Shown here one piece after another: positions 1 through 10,002 of a DNA stretch of 12,436 nucleotides. Within the stretch, counting starts at the first letter, position 1. Every line of letters begins with the position of its first letter. The position numbers were made by a program, and so were the translations under genes. A model generated the notes under the pieces. The model saw nothing but the letters and a program-made list of their open reading frames with translations. It did no database searches and was not told the DNA's origin. Origin of the DNA: Chlamydomonas sphaeroides (taxonomy: Eukaryota > Chlorophyta > Chlorophyceae > Chlamydomonadales > Chlamydomonadaceae); the NCBI GenBank assembly GCA_001662425.1, contig BDDC01001644.1, forward strand, positions 1 through 12,436, given 5' to 3'.

Positions 1-327
1 GCAGGCGGGCACGGCTAGCAGCACCGGCCCCCCCGCGCCGTCGGCGGGGGTCGTCGAGCGATAAGGATAAAACCTGTGAAATGGAACGTACGCAACTTTC
101 GTGTCATCATTGTTGTGCCGTCGGCTTGATGTGCCAGCTGCATTGTGGCTTGGATGGGCGCGGAAGTAAGCTCGCTGCATACACCTCGGCGCGTACTGCC
201 CCGCCGATGGGGACGTGGCGGCGTGCGCATGGGTCCACACTGAACTTGCTCGGCGCACTGAGTACTGCCGCAGACTAGCGATGCATTCCAGGGGCCCGCG
301 GTGCGGCGGCCCGCTGGCTGGCCAGCC

Positions 328-391
328 GGGGATAGCTAGATGTGCGCGCACTTGCAGTCGGGGATAGATGTGCGCGCGCTTGCACACATGC
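328..391 (+). repeat. Two-copy 32-bp tandem duplication
   Basis: The pattern ggggatag(ctag)atgtgcgcgc[a/g]cttgca occurs at 328 and again at 360. The second copy lacks four bases of the first. It is not part of any recognised gene. Confidence 0.7.
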
Positions 392-1448
392 TGCCTGAGG
401 CCGGCCTCTCTGCGCCTTTGTGTCACGCGTCGCACGCGCGGTGCTCGCAAATGTGGCTGGAAACGAAGCCTTGCACGGTGGTTTCCGTGCACCGGCCGAC
501 AGCCGTGGAGCGGCGTGCTGAGTGCGCGCCAGGTTGCGCGCTGCGAGCGGGTAGCTTGTCTAGCTGCGTGCTATTGATGCTGTGTTACATGTCATCGCGT
601 TCACGCACGGTTCGTACATGTCCGGGTGACTACTTTCTGATTGCGCGCGCATCAAGTGCGGGCCTGCTGGCGGCAGTGGCTCGTTGTCAAATTTCAAATC
701 ATTATTACTGCGACGCGTAGATATATGTAGTGCAGCAAGGTATCCGGCACCCACGCGCAGAAGCGGCCCCTGCTCCCTTGGCCCCATTGAATTTTGTACG
801 GAGGAATCCAAGGGGATGGATATGGAGTGCATGTGCTGGCTGCGCCTGCTGCACGAGGAGTGATGTCAGCGGCGTGTGCCTGCTGTATGTGGGCCCGGGC
901 GTTGAGCACACATTGATTTGCGCGGGCAGACACGCACCGGGTACGGCGGGGCGTAGGGGTTGTGGTGGCGGGGCTCGCATGCAACAGACAGCAGTGCACG
1001 CATGCATGCGCTGCCGCCTGTGGCTGCGTGCGCCTGCTGCCTTGTTGCGGACGTGTGGGCTCTCGCTTTACTGGCTGTGCCGATGCCACAATCATGTGCG
1101 CACGGCGGAAGCAGGCTGGCTCGCGTGCTGCGGCATGGGCGCCACCAGCAGGGTTGGTCCCTGGTCGTACTAGTCGTCCGTGGCAGGGCTGCGCTCGCTT
1201 GCTTGGGTTCACTCGCGTGGGGAGCGCGCGCTTGGTTGGGTGAGGGGACAACTAACGCACCGAGCACTTCGTTGTTGTGTGGTTGCGGGGCAGGCGCACG
1301 CACGCATTCGCAGGCAGGTATGCCAGCGGGCGGAGGGGGTGTGCCTGTCTTCCATCGCAGCCGCACTGCCAACGCAACGCACGCGCTAGCTATGTAGCGA
1401 CTGATGCGATGTCCTGCAAATACGGGGCGCCGCTTTTCTGACAGAGTA

Positions 1449-1735
1449 GATGTTGCCCGTTGGGTGATGCCCGGTGGATGGTGCCCCGTCCGAAGCGAGC
1501 GAACAAATGCTTTGTCTTCCAGACCTAAGGCGCCGCCTCGCCCTGTCGCAGGCGTTGCCCGGTGATTGTCGCCCGCCGGGCCGGAGGGAACGAACGCATT
1601 GTCTTCCAGACGTACGCGGGGCGGCGCCTTGCTATGTCACAACAGATGTTGCCCGGCGGTTGTTGGCCGGCCCGGAGGGAACGAACGCATGCATTGTCGT
1701 CCAGACGCGGGGCGCTGCCCTGGTGGTCGCGGTAT
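1449..1735 (+). repeat. Degenerate tandem repeat, about three copies of 87-95 bp
   Basis: Three successive units share the order gttgcccg..., then gaacgaacgcattgtcttcc, then agacg...gcgc. The anchor ccagac occurs at 1519, 1606 and 1701, spaced 87 and 95 bp. The anchor gttgcccg occurs near 1452, 1553 and 1648. The second and third units are closest to each other (both have ccggagggaacgaacgcat), while the first is more diverged. Confidence 0.75.
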
Positions 1736-3182
1736 GCATGAATGTTGCTTGGGCCATGCGCCTCTTGTGTGGGTATGCATGGGTCGCCGGGCTTCGGTGC
1801 TGTGTTTTTTGTTGTCAGCGTTCGTGCTGGCGCGCGGTGCGGTGCGGTCCACCGCCACGGCCGCCGCGGCCAAGCAATGTGCTCGTCCTGCCCCGCCCGC
1901 CCATCGGCGGGACGTGTGTGCCCTACGCGGCGACGGCGCGGCCACGGCACCTGCCTGAGCAAGCACGGCGCGCCGTGACCTTGCTGCTGTGTGGGCGGGG
2001 GTTGCATCCCGCCCTGGCCCTGCCTTGGGCTGGTTGCAAGCGGCATGCACTGCGCTGGTGATGCGATAGTAGCCCTGATGAGGAGCGGCCGCGAGCAAGG
2101 TTGTCACAGTGGGGCGCTTTGCTGACGTGAGGTAGGGGTGCATATCACTAGCACGTGGCACATGACTGGCTGGATGGAGCAGCAGCCGGTGGAGGGTGGG
2201 CTCGTGCCAGAATCCAGAGCCCGCCCGTTCGTTGGCACCTGTGCGGGGATCAAGGCTGGGGCCACTACTGGAGCAGCGTATGTAGGTGCTGTATGTGGTA
2301 CCGGTACACGGTTTGGGAAAGGTGGGCACTGCCCCAGCAACACGGAATGCGCGGAAGTGTTCCCCTCCCAAGCGGGAGAGGCTAACCGCAAGACACCACT
2401 ACAAGCCAGTCATAGGACGGTTTCAAGGGCCGTGACCCAAAACCAGATTCAGTAACCAGTAATCATTGACCAACTGGGGTTTCTTGTTCGTTCCTCTATT
2501 GTGCTGCTACAGCACGACAACTTCTTCCAGGGCTTGCGCATATATACAAACAGAAGCTGCTGGCCGCGCGCCTTTACGTAGCTATCTCCCCCCCGAGCCA
2601 CGGGGTGGACGCCAGCCTCGTCCATCCCTCGTCGTGCACGGTTGTTGTTTTGCTGCAGGCGGCACTGCTGCAGGGAACCTGTCTGGAGCGATGCCCCCAG
2701 CCAGCACCAGCCGTTTTTGATGACAGGGCAAGGGGTACTCGGCAAGGCCTTGCAACAACGCCAGTAGGTGTTCCAAGCCGTGAGGGTTGCGTGGTGGGCA
2801 TTATATCATTGGGCATGGGCTACGTGCGGCCATGATGTGGGCTTGCAGGTCACAAGCGCCCACGTGCCCGCGCACCCTACCTCGCACGCACCCACGTCTG
2901 CGTGCCTGACTGCTCCCATGCCCAAGCTCTCAATACGCACTTTGGCTAGCAGCACCGGACCTCACTTGCAGCGACACCACCTCACATAGCCCAGGCCCTC
3001 CGCCTGCGCCACGACCGCCCATGAAACAAATGCAACATCCGCGAAGGTAGCACGCCTCATGGCTAGCTGCACTAGCCACCAGGCGGCCGCCTCGCTGGCT
3101 GCGACACTGCGCTTGCTTGACTGCCGCCCTCGCAGCCACCGCGGACGGCCCATCCAGCGCATGCCGGGACCACGCCGGCCCC

Positions 3183-6100
3183 TCACGCGGCCCTCACGGA
3201 GGAGGGCCCCTGGTATGCCGCACTGGCCGTCACGGTGCCGTTGGAGGAGGCCACGCTCCAGCCAATGGCCGCCACCACCGCAGCGGCCGCCGGGGCCACC
3301 AGCGGTGCCACCGCCGCAGCCGACGGCAGCGGCGTGGGCGGGCGGCAGGCGTGCAGCAGCGCCAGAGCGGCGGTGAAGAGGTTCAGCGCGTTGGCCTGGG
3401 GAATAAGCCGGGGGAGGGGAAGGGAGTAGCACAGCAGCGCAGGGATTGCTGAGGGCGTGACGCGAGCGAGCCATGTGCGGAAAGGCCAAGGCGCGGCAGG
3501 GGCTGGGGCCAAGGGGCAGGTCGAGGGGTGGCCAACCGCGCCAGCTGCGCCTCCCTTGTACCCCGTTCGTTGGCGCAACCTCGCGCCCTGCATGCCGGTC
3601 CCAGCTGCTGCCCCGGCGCATCCCCCAGCGCCCTACCTCCTCAGATCACGGCGGGTCAAGCCCGCGGTACCTCTATTTCTTATTTTTAGTTATATTTCCC
3701 ACCCGGCCCGGGACCTCGCTCGCACCTGGTGCGCCGAGCCCAGCTCGGTCGGCACATACGCCAGCAGCGTCCACACGCCTAGCGCAAACTGGGGACCGGG
3801 GAAAGGCAGCGGCCGCGGCGGTGCACGGGTCAGGTCACGAGATGCCGCATAGCGGAACGGGCGCCCCCGGCGCTGGCGGAAGACGACCCGGCACGAACCC
3901 TGCCCCAGCGCGTCGCCCCCACCTCGCGCGGGCCGCATCCCTCACTCGCCCCTGCCCACCTGCACCGCCGTCACGCCCGCCACCGCGTGCATGCACGTCA
4001 CCGCGCGGGCCGGCAGCAGCGGACCGCCGCCGGCCGCCGCCACGCCGGGCCGCGCGTAGCCGAGCCAGGTGGCTCCCACCGCTAGCAGCGTGGCGGTGGC
4101 GAGCGTGCTGGGAGGAGGGGAGCGGGGAGCGAGGGGGAGGCGGCGGCGAGGGAGGGCAGCCCGTGCGTTGCGATTCGAACAGGTGCCACCGGCGCGCACG
4201 GCGGTCTCCGTCCCGAGGAATGGAGCTGTCATGGGGACGGAGCGGCGCGAAGGGCGGGCGCGGACGGACCCCCCGCCCGCCGAGCGCCTGCCAGCCAGCC
4301 CTGGACCCTGCAGCCGTGACGCGTGCAGCGTGTGCGGGAGGGGGCGGGTCCTCACCGGTGGTTGAACTGCACTGCCGCCGTGTTCTCAAACAGGTTGCGC
4401 ACCGGCCCCAGCCCCAGCCGCTCGTCCACGTACTCCTCAGGCACCAGCCGCCCGCCCATGAGCGGCCAGGTGTTGTAGGCGCGGCCCGCGTCCATGCCTG
4501 GGGGCCGCCAGGCAGCACAGGGGGCGCCGCGGAAGCGGAGGCAGGGGCGGTGTGTACGTACGGGCGGAAAGGCAAGGCAAGGGGGACATTGTTGATGCCC
4601 ATCCAGGACTTGACGCCTGCCGCCTGCGGCGCCCCGCGTTGCGCGCCATCCTGCCCGAACCCCAGTGGGCCCCGGAACCGTGGGACAGGTCGTGCGGGCC
4701 TGGGCGGGGAACGCTAGGGTACCCAACCTCATCCGGAGCCTGGCAACTCCATGAAACGATTCCGCCAAGAGCCCAGGAGCCTCGGGGTGCGGCACCTGTC
4801 CGCGGGCGTGCACGCACCTGCCACGAATGCGCCCGAGGTGGCCGTCACCGCGATGAGCGCAGCCAGCGGCAGCAGCCGGCTGCGCGCGGCTGCCGTGGAG
4901 CGCAGCAGGCCCTCCGCCGCGCCGGCGGTGGCGGGGACCGGGTACATCAGGTCTGGGGGCCGAGCGGGCCAGGGCAGCGGCGGACAGCGTCACAGTTCAG
5001 GCGGTGGGTCGTGGCGAGCGCCTAGCGACACGTTGGGGCCGTTGGGGCAACGTGGAGCGGCGGTGCGCGGGGGTCCCAGCACCTGCCCCGGTGCCGGCCT
5101 CACCCAGCGTGGTCCACACCAGAGTGGCGTAGATGGCAAAGGCTGACACCAGGTGGGCGGCCAGGCGGTAGGGCGACACGCGGGGCGCCGCCCACTCGTG
5201 CTCGGGCTCCTGTGACGCAGGGGGCGGCCAGGGCATGGGGCGGGCCCCAGCAAGGCGTTGGCGAGGCAGGCCTGCCCGCTTGTGTGCTGCCCAGGGACGG
5301 CGGGCAGCCTCAGGAGGCAAACAGGGATCCAGCGGGTGCGGCGCGGCTATGGGAGGCCGTGACCGGGGCGCGATCGCGGCGCGACCGGGGCGGAAGCGGT
5401 CTCGGGGCGCACCTAGGCATGCGGCGGGCGGCGCCGGGTGGAGCATCCGCCGCACACGACAGCCGCAGAGGCGCGCTGGCTGGGGATCGCAGGCGGCCTC
5501 GCCCTTGGCAGGGGCGATGCACCCCTGCTGCCCTGCGCTGGCTGCGGGGCAGCAGGCGGCTCCGGCCCTTACCTCGAGGCCACTGCGCACCATCCACCAG
5601 CCCACCAGGCCCTGCGGGGCCATGGCGATGGGCCGGAGGACGTCAGCAGCGGGGAGCCGTCGGGAGCAGGTGGGCCGCATGAGAGAGAGAGAAAGAGAGA
5701 GAGAGAGAAGGGACCGAAACCGAGCAAGCAAAACGGAAAAGCATGGGCAGGTGGACAAGGCGGACGCAGCGGGGCGAAGCAGCGGCATCCCCCAGGCACA
5801 CAGCAGCCCGCGCTGCAGGCAGGGCCGGTAGGGCGGCCGGTGGGCGATCGCAAGCAGCCGCCCCTGGATCATGCGCTCCCAGCGGCTGCACGCCATGCAA
5901 GGTCCGTACGCCGCTGCATATCATGCCGCACACACCCACCCAGGCCGGTCCCGCCGCCGCTGCCCTCGCTGCACCTGCACGCGGAATTCCCATGCCTACC
6001 CCCGCGAAGAGGGGCAGCGCCGTCCCCTCACACCCCGCGTGCTGCGTGTCATGTGCTGAACCTCGAGAACACACTCGCACACACCCGGCCCCGGCCCCCT

Positions 6101-8009
6101 CGCCCCCACCTGCGTGCCGCCCATGAAGAAAAGCAGCGCCAGCCGCCGCCCCAGCGCGCGCGTGATCCAGCCGCGGGCCGCGAAGGCGGCAGCTGGCACC
6201 GCAAAGGCCAGCCCCAGGAAGCGGCCCCACATGCTGCAAGGGGGAGAGGGAGGGAGGGCAGGGGGAGGGGGAGGGCAGGGCAGGGGTGATGGGTGGGTGG
6301 GTGGGCTGGATGGGTGGGTGGGTGGGTGCGTTGGATGGGGGACGGGCGCCTGGCGCGGCTCACGCACGCGTGCGTCATGCCGTGGGCAGTCGTACAGCAG
6401 CCGTACCGGTACGGCCTCACCGGTGGGCATACTCCATCCAGTAGATGAACTTGAACTCGTCCAGCGTCATGCCGCGGTGCACCTGGGGGAGTCGTGGGGG
6501 GCGGGGTGGTTGCGGGTTGTGGGGTGGCGTGGTGGCGTGGTGGCACCCTGGCGTACCGCTGCGCACTTGGCGCAACAGGCCGGTAGGACGACGGGGTGGC
6601 TGCGTCGGGATCGTCCTGGCCTCGCCTAGTCGAGCTGTGCGCTACGAAACAACGCGGCGCCTGCTTACCCCCCCCCCCCACGTGCCGGTGTGGCTCACTG
6701 GCAACGTTCACATGATGCATGCATAGATAGTGAAACTACGCATCCTGATGCTCGATGTATGCCTGCCTTCTGGTACTCGGGGCTGGCCTTGTACTTGGTG
6801 AACTCCGCCGCCCACTCCTCCTCGGTCCGCGGCGGCCGCTCGCCTGCGTGCGGGCAGGCGCCAGCAGCCAGCGTGCGTGGCGTGAGCGCAGCTCCGGCTT
6901 TGGGCGCCGCCGGGCACTCCACCGGCGCACCCGCAACCCGCAATGCCATCCCCGCCGGTCGCCAGCCCGCATCCCTTCGACGCTGTCGCAGCGCCGGCAA
7001 CGCACAGCTCCACAAACCCCAACCCTGCCCCTCCCTGCTTTCCCCCTCTCGGCCCGCCGCACCCGTGAGCTTCCACTCCGTCATCGACAGCCCCGACCTC
7101 GTCAGCCGCGTCATGCCGCCCAGCACCACCATGCTGTACACCCAGGCCCCGCACAGACCCAGCCATGCGGCCAGCGCCGTGCGCGCGCCGGCGCTGAGCC
7201 CTGCCGACAGCGCGGCGCCGCCGTAGCGCGGCACGGCCGCGGCGGCGGCGGAGCCGGCGGCGGCGGCGGCCGAAGCAGCGGCGGGGGACTCGGCGGCCTG
7301 TGCCGGTTGGCGGGGCGGGAGAATGAGGGGCTCAAACATTGCGGGCAAGGTCACACGCTGACCGGGCGTGTGGGGCTGTGCTCCCAGCCGGCCGTGCTCT
7401 CCCGCTGCAGCGGGCCGCGGTGTGCCCCTCGGCGGCGATGCCGGTGGCCGTCCTCGGCAGCCGCACCTCGGCGACGATGCCGGCGGCGGTCGACTTTAGG
7501 CGGCGCAGGGGGCCCATTAGGGCGCCGGTCCGCCAGGAGGGGGCGCTGGTGGCGGCGCGGGAGGCCGAGGCTGCGCTCGGGGTTGCCTGAGGGGCATGTG
7601 TCGGTGGGGTTCGTGTCAGGACCGGCTACGGGATGGCCTGGGCCAGGACTCAGCCAATGGGGGATGGTTCAGGCAGTGAAACAGGCGTGAGAGGAGAGTA
7701 GGGATGTGCTGGATGGTGCGCGCGCTGGACAGGGGCAGAACTCACTGACGCGGCCGCTCGGGACAGCATGCCTGTGGCGGTGAGCATGCCCACGCCTCGG
7801 TTGGCCACGTTGGCCGCTGGCGCTCTGCAGCCAGCGCTTTGCGCGCCCATAGATGCAACCTGAGCTGCAGCATGGCGTAGAAGAGACGGCACGCCCTGCG
7901 GCGCTGCCGATTGAACGCCAGCACCAGCGTGCGATGCTGTTGATGTCGCGGCTGCCGCTAGCCGCACGAGCCGCGTTAGCAGCGCGCGCGATTGCGAGCT
8001 ACTCGACAT
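3183..8009 (-). CDS. COX15: Heme A synthase, mitochondrial (COX15 / type-2 CtaA), complete, 13 exons
   Basis: Oxidises the C8 methyl of heme O to the formyl group of heme A, the cofactor of cytochrome c oxidase; acts in the inner mitochondrial membrane. Exons (minus strand): 8009-7746, 7586-7467, 7297-7063, 6843-6767, 6482-6421, 6233-6110, 5611-5573, 5209-5104, 4952-4818, 4497-4356, 4107-3960, 3788-3726, 3395-3183. They total 1,728 nt with every phase matching, giving 575 aa ending in TGA. Family signatures in order: GGMTRLTRSGLSMTEWK (about 188-204), FKFIYWMEYAHRMWGR (about 241-256), GLVGWWMVRSGLE (295-307), PRVSPYRLAAHL, SGAFVAGMDAGRAYNTWP, FENTAAVQFNHR, LLAYVPTELGSAHQ. Expected heme ligands H252, H326, H434 and H504 are all present. 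The start ATG opens an Arg/Ser/Ala-rich, acid-free leader typical of mitochondrial import. Family knowledge supports eight membrane helices. Identity is very sure; exon 2 and the intron 4 donor are the least certain parts. No TGTAA polyadenylation signal was seen downstream. Confidence 0.93.
5681..5709 (+). repeat. (GA)n microsatellite in COX15 intron 6
   Basis: A nearly perfect GA repeat of about 29 bp with one interruption (gaaaga). It lies in the longest intron of the gene (6109-5612) and reads as (TC)n in the transcript, 70-100 nt upstream of the 3' splice site. Confidence 0.9.
6240..6330 (+). repeat. G-rich (GGGA/TGGG)n tract in COX15 intron 5
   Basis: About 90 bp of GGG runs, ending in a (TGGG)n microsatellite at about 6289-6328. 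In the transcript it is a C-rich pyrimidine stretch that ends just before the 3' splice site of exon 6 (CTTGCAG|C), so it probably serves as the polypyrimidine tract. The plus strand has many potential G-quadruplex combinations. Confidence 0.85.
6483..6766 (-). other. COX15: COX15 intron 4, probable GC-AG intron
   Basis: The preceding exon codes ...KASPEYQK and the next codes VHRGMTLDEFKF, which matches plant homologues with no gap. That join needs the donor AAG|GCAGGC and the acceptor CCCCCAG|GTGCAC, both phase 0. A canonical donor (TGC|GTAGTT, 27 nt further into the intron, also phase 0) is possible. It has a weaker exon-side match and would insert nine residues (AGIHRASGC) not expected in the family. 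The intron also contains a 12-C run at 6668-6679 (poly-G in the transcript). Confidence 0.65.
7230..7275 (+). repeat. (GGC)n tract coding polyalanine in COX15 exon 3
   Basis: Imperfect GGC triplets on the plus strand read as GCC on the coding strand. They produce the runs of alanine at about residues 137-149 of COX15, in the presequence or linker before the first membrane helix. Length is likely variable between strains. Confidence 0.85.
7746..8009 (-). other. COX15: COX15 exon 1: predicted mitochondrial targeting sequence
   Basis: This exon encodes 88 residues beginning MSSSSQSRALLTRLVRLAAA. The leader has several arginines, many Ser/Ala/Leu and no acidic residues, so it can form the amphipathic helix expected of a presequence. 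The ATG lies in the context gcgccATGTCG. The exon ends in phase 0 at a strong donor (TCA|GTGAGT). It joins exon 2 (7586-7467) in frame, and that exon is also Ala/Ser/Arg-rich with no recognised domain. The mature enzyme probably begins far downstream, near residues 130-165. Confidence 0.75.
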
Positions 8010-8355
8010 GGCGCGCCGAGCGAGATAGCGCGCCGCAGCACCGGGCGGGTGTTGATGGCTGTGTCGGGAACGTAATCGACACGCGTGCAGCGCTCGAGGA
8101 GCTACGTTGTCAAGCGCGGCACGCGATGAAGCCGATTGTCGTGTCGGTCAAGTAGCAGGGTGATATGTCAGCACGAGCTGAATGCCGACCACGCGACGCG
8201 GGCTTTTCAGGCACACAATTATGTGCGCTTAAGCTAAGCAGCTGTACTTTGTTGCGCCCGGTCGAGGCATGCGGGATACAAGGGTACACATACGGCGCAT
8301 ACACACACGGATTCCCCGAGGAGACCCGCGTGGCAGAGGGCTCCGTCTCCGTCTT

Positions 8356-8367
8356 CTTTAAATAAAG
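8356..8367 (-). promoter_or_regulatory. AT-rich element upstream of COX15 (candidate core promoter)
   Basis: On the minus strand this reads ctttatttaaag, an isolated AT-rich motif about 350 nt upstream of the COX15 ATG in otherwise GC-rich DNA. It resembles a TATA-type element. Nothing else, such as an initiator, confirms it. Confidence 0.2.
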
Positions 8368-8570
8368 GTATGGTGTCGACTGACGTGCCGTATCATGCTT
8401 ATGATCGGCCTACAAGCCCGTCAAACCCCTCAAACGCATCAGGCTACGGAGTACCCCTTCGGGCATCACTCTGTCAAACACGGTCGCCCCAACCTGGTAG
8501 CTGCCTTGCGCTGCAGGTCGACGACTCGACCCGGTGCGGCGGCGGTGGGACTTCTGTGGGGCAGCGGCCC

Positions 8571-8590
8571 AGAGAGAGCGAGAGAGAGAG
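8571..8590 (+). repeat. (GA)n microsatellite-like stretch, intergenic
   Basis: agagagagcgagagagagag, followed by a less regular purine tract. It is similar in type to the GA repeat in COX15 intron 6 but not flanked by shared sequence. Confidence 0.8.
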
Positions 8591-9278
8591 CCAGGGAGAG
8601 GGCGCGTGCTCGTTGCGTAGCGGAATGGAGTCCCACGCCACAGCGTCGGCCGATGCAGCGTACTTGAGGTTAAGGTACGATGCGTTACGCGTGCAGCTCC
8701 GTGAGCCAGCCAGGGCCAGCCATCCCATGCGTGCAACGTACGGTACGTGGCCAGCAGCCTGCTGCGACGCGCAGCCCCCTTGTGCATGACGCGGCGCACT
8801 CATGCTGGCGACGTGGCGAGGGGGCGGTTGTTGCGGCGTGAGCACGCCTGCTGGTTCTACCGTAAAAGAGCACGCCTGCTGCGTGGATGTTTGGAGTTAT
8901 TGTGTATCTGGCCTAACTTTGCAGCGTACCGTCGTAAGTTCTGTGGGCACGCACGCTGGGAAGCAGCCCCTCGGGAATGTGGCAACTTCGGCAGCCGGGG
9001 GCGGGGGCGGGGGCACGGCGTATCCTTAGTTCCTTCCTTACCGCCGAAAGCTTTCAGTAATCCGCTCCCATGTTGTCCGCCATCAAATCCCTGCCACCTC
9101 AAATATTCCCTTCACCGCACACCCGGCACCGGCAGGCAGGCGCCATGGGGCTGTAGGTGTCCCCTAGAAGTGCGGCGCCGATGGCGGCCGTCCCCCCGGA
9201 CAAGGTGCTGACGACACGCTGCGGCATGACAAATTGTTGTGGCGCTACTTCTTAGTCCCTGAAGGATGGTAATGAGAA

Positions 9279-9689
9279 CTACCGGGTGCGAGCACAGAGC
9301 TCGGGGATAGCCTCAGACGAACGGCGGATGGCGCAGATCCCGATGCACGCCCAGATGGCGTGCACCCAACCGGAGTGTGCAGAGAGGCCGTAGCCAGGTT
9401 CCGCTACACTACCAGAGGCATCAGCAGGCCTCGCCACGGCCATCAGAAGGCGCGTGACCCGCGGACCACCAGATGTGCCGTGGCCCGCACCGCACAGAGC
9501 GGTGTCAGACAGAGTCAGAGTGTGTGGCGCCCAGAGGCGTAGCCACAACACAAATGCACATTTATGGAAAACTAAAGCGAAGCCAGGGGTACAAGCCTGC
9601 GAAAACGAGGATTCACTGTATCCGGTATCCTGCGTAGAGGGGCGACGACACAGCAGACAGAGACGAGCAGGCCGCAGGGCACATTGCAT
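9279..9689 (-). CDS. Weak ORF, hypothetical; possible gene fragment
   Basis: An open frame with an ATG at 9689 encodes about 136 aa and ends in TAG. The C-terminal part (GWVHAIWACIGICAIRRSSE, then AIPELCARTR) looks more protein-like than most frames here, with a short hydrophobic stretch, but I do not recognise it. Codon third positions are less GC-biased than in COX15. It could be a chance ORF, a terminal exon, or a remnant of inserted DNA. Confidence 0.15.
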   Translation of the reverse strand: MQCALRPARLCLLCRRPSTQDTGYSESSFSQACTPGFALVFHKCAFVLWLRLWAPHTLTLSDTALCGAGHGTSGGPRVTRLLMAVARPADASGSVAEPGYGLSAHSGWVHAIWACIGICAIRRSSEAIPELCARTR

Positions 9690-10002
9690 GCCTACGCAGC
9701 ACGTGACCACAGCGTGAGAGAAGCAGTAGTATCCTGTAGGCTACACAAGCTGCGCGGGCTGCCAGTACTGGCGGTTGTCTAAAGATACCCATCTCTGACC
9801 TCCTCGCTGGTTCTACAGTGATCGGAGTAAAGTTCTACCGTGAATGCTGTGCTGGCTGAATCGCCGAGGCCGCTGGCGTGGAGGCAGGCCCATCCTAGAA
9901 GGTCCCAGCCTGACCGCTGCCTGACGCGCACGAAGGGAAGCAAGCCAGTGTAGTGACGGCGCGATGCATACGAGCTGGAGGCACGTGTAGAAATGCGACA
10001 AC

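Larger units (their letters stand above)
1..3182. other. Gene-poor region downstream of COX15
   Basis: Many open frames exist here on both strands, but they overlap each other and show no recognisable domain or consistent exon structure. They are compositionally driven (Ala/Arg/Cys/Pro-rich), as expected for random GC-rich DNA. The region holds the tandem repeats listed separately. The right end should include the COX15 3' untranslated region, although no clear polyadenylation signal (TGTAA or AATAAA on the minus strand) was found. Confidence 0.6.

Noticed and set aside
1637..2371. 244-aa open frame on the minus strand
   Set aside because: It runs across the tandem repeat, has no recognisable domain, and competes with equally long frames on the other strand.
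4165..4185. gattcgaac, resembling a tRNA T-loop (B box)
   Set aside because: The flanking bases do not pair as a T-stem on either strand, and no acceptor stem or anticodon arm surrounds it. It lies in COX15 intron 10.
3473..4717. 414-aa open frame on the plus strand
   Set aside because: It lies antisense to COX15 exons 10-12 and their introns, is Arg/Pro/Ala-rich and has no domain. Long open frames on both strands are expected at this GC content.
4997..5896. 299-aa open frame on the minus strand
   Set aside because: Only its part at 5209-5104 is COX15 exon 8; the rest reads through introns and around exon 7 out of the spliced structure, and contains low-complexity peptide from the GA repeat.
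7298..7339. ATG at 7339 (MFEPLILPP...) as the COX15 start
   Set aside because: A good acceptor (GGCACAG|GCC) at 7297 and in-frame upstream exons with a clear targeting leader make this more likely intron. It remains a possible alternative start if exons 1-2 are not transcribed.
6755..7690. 311-aa open frame on the plus strand
   Set aside because: It is the antisense shadow of COX15 exons 2-4, with an Arg/Ala/Gly-rich composition and no recognisable motif.
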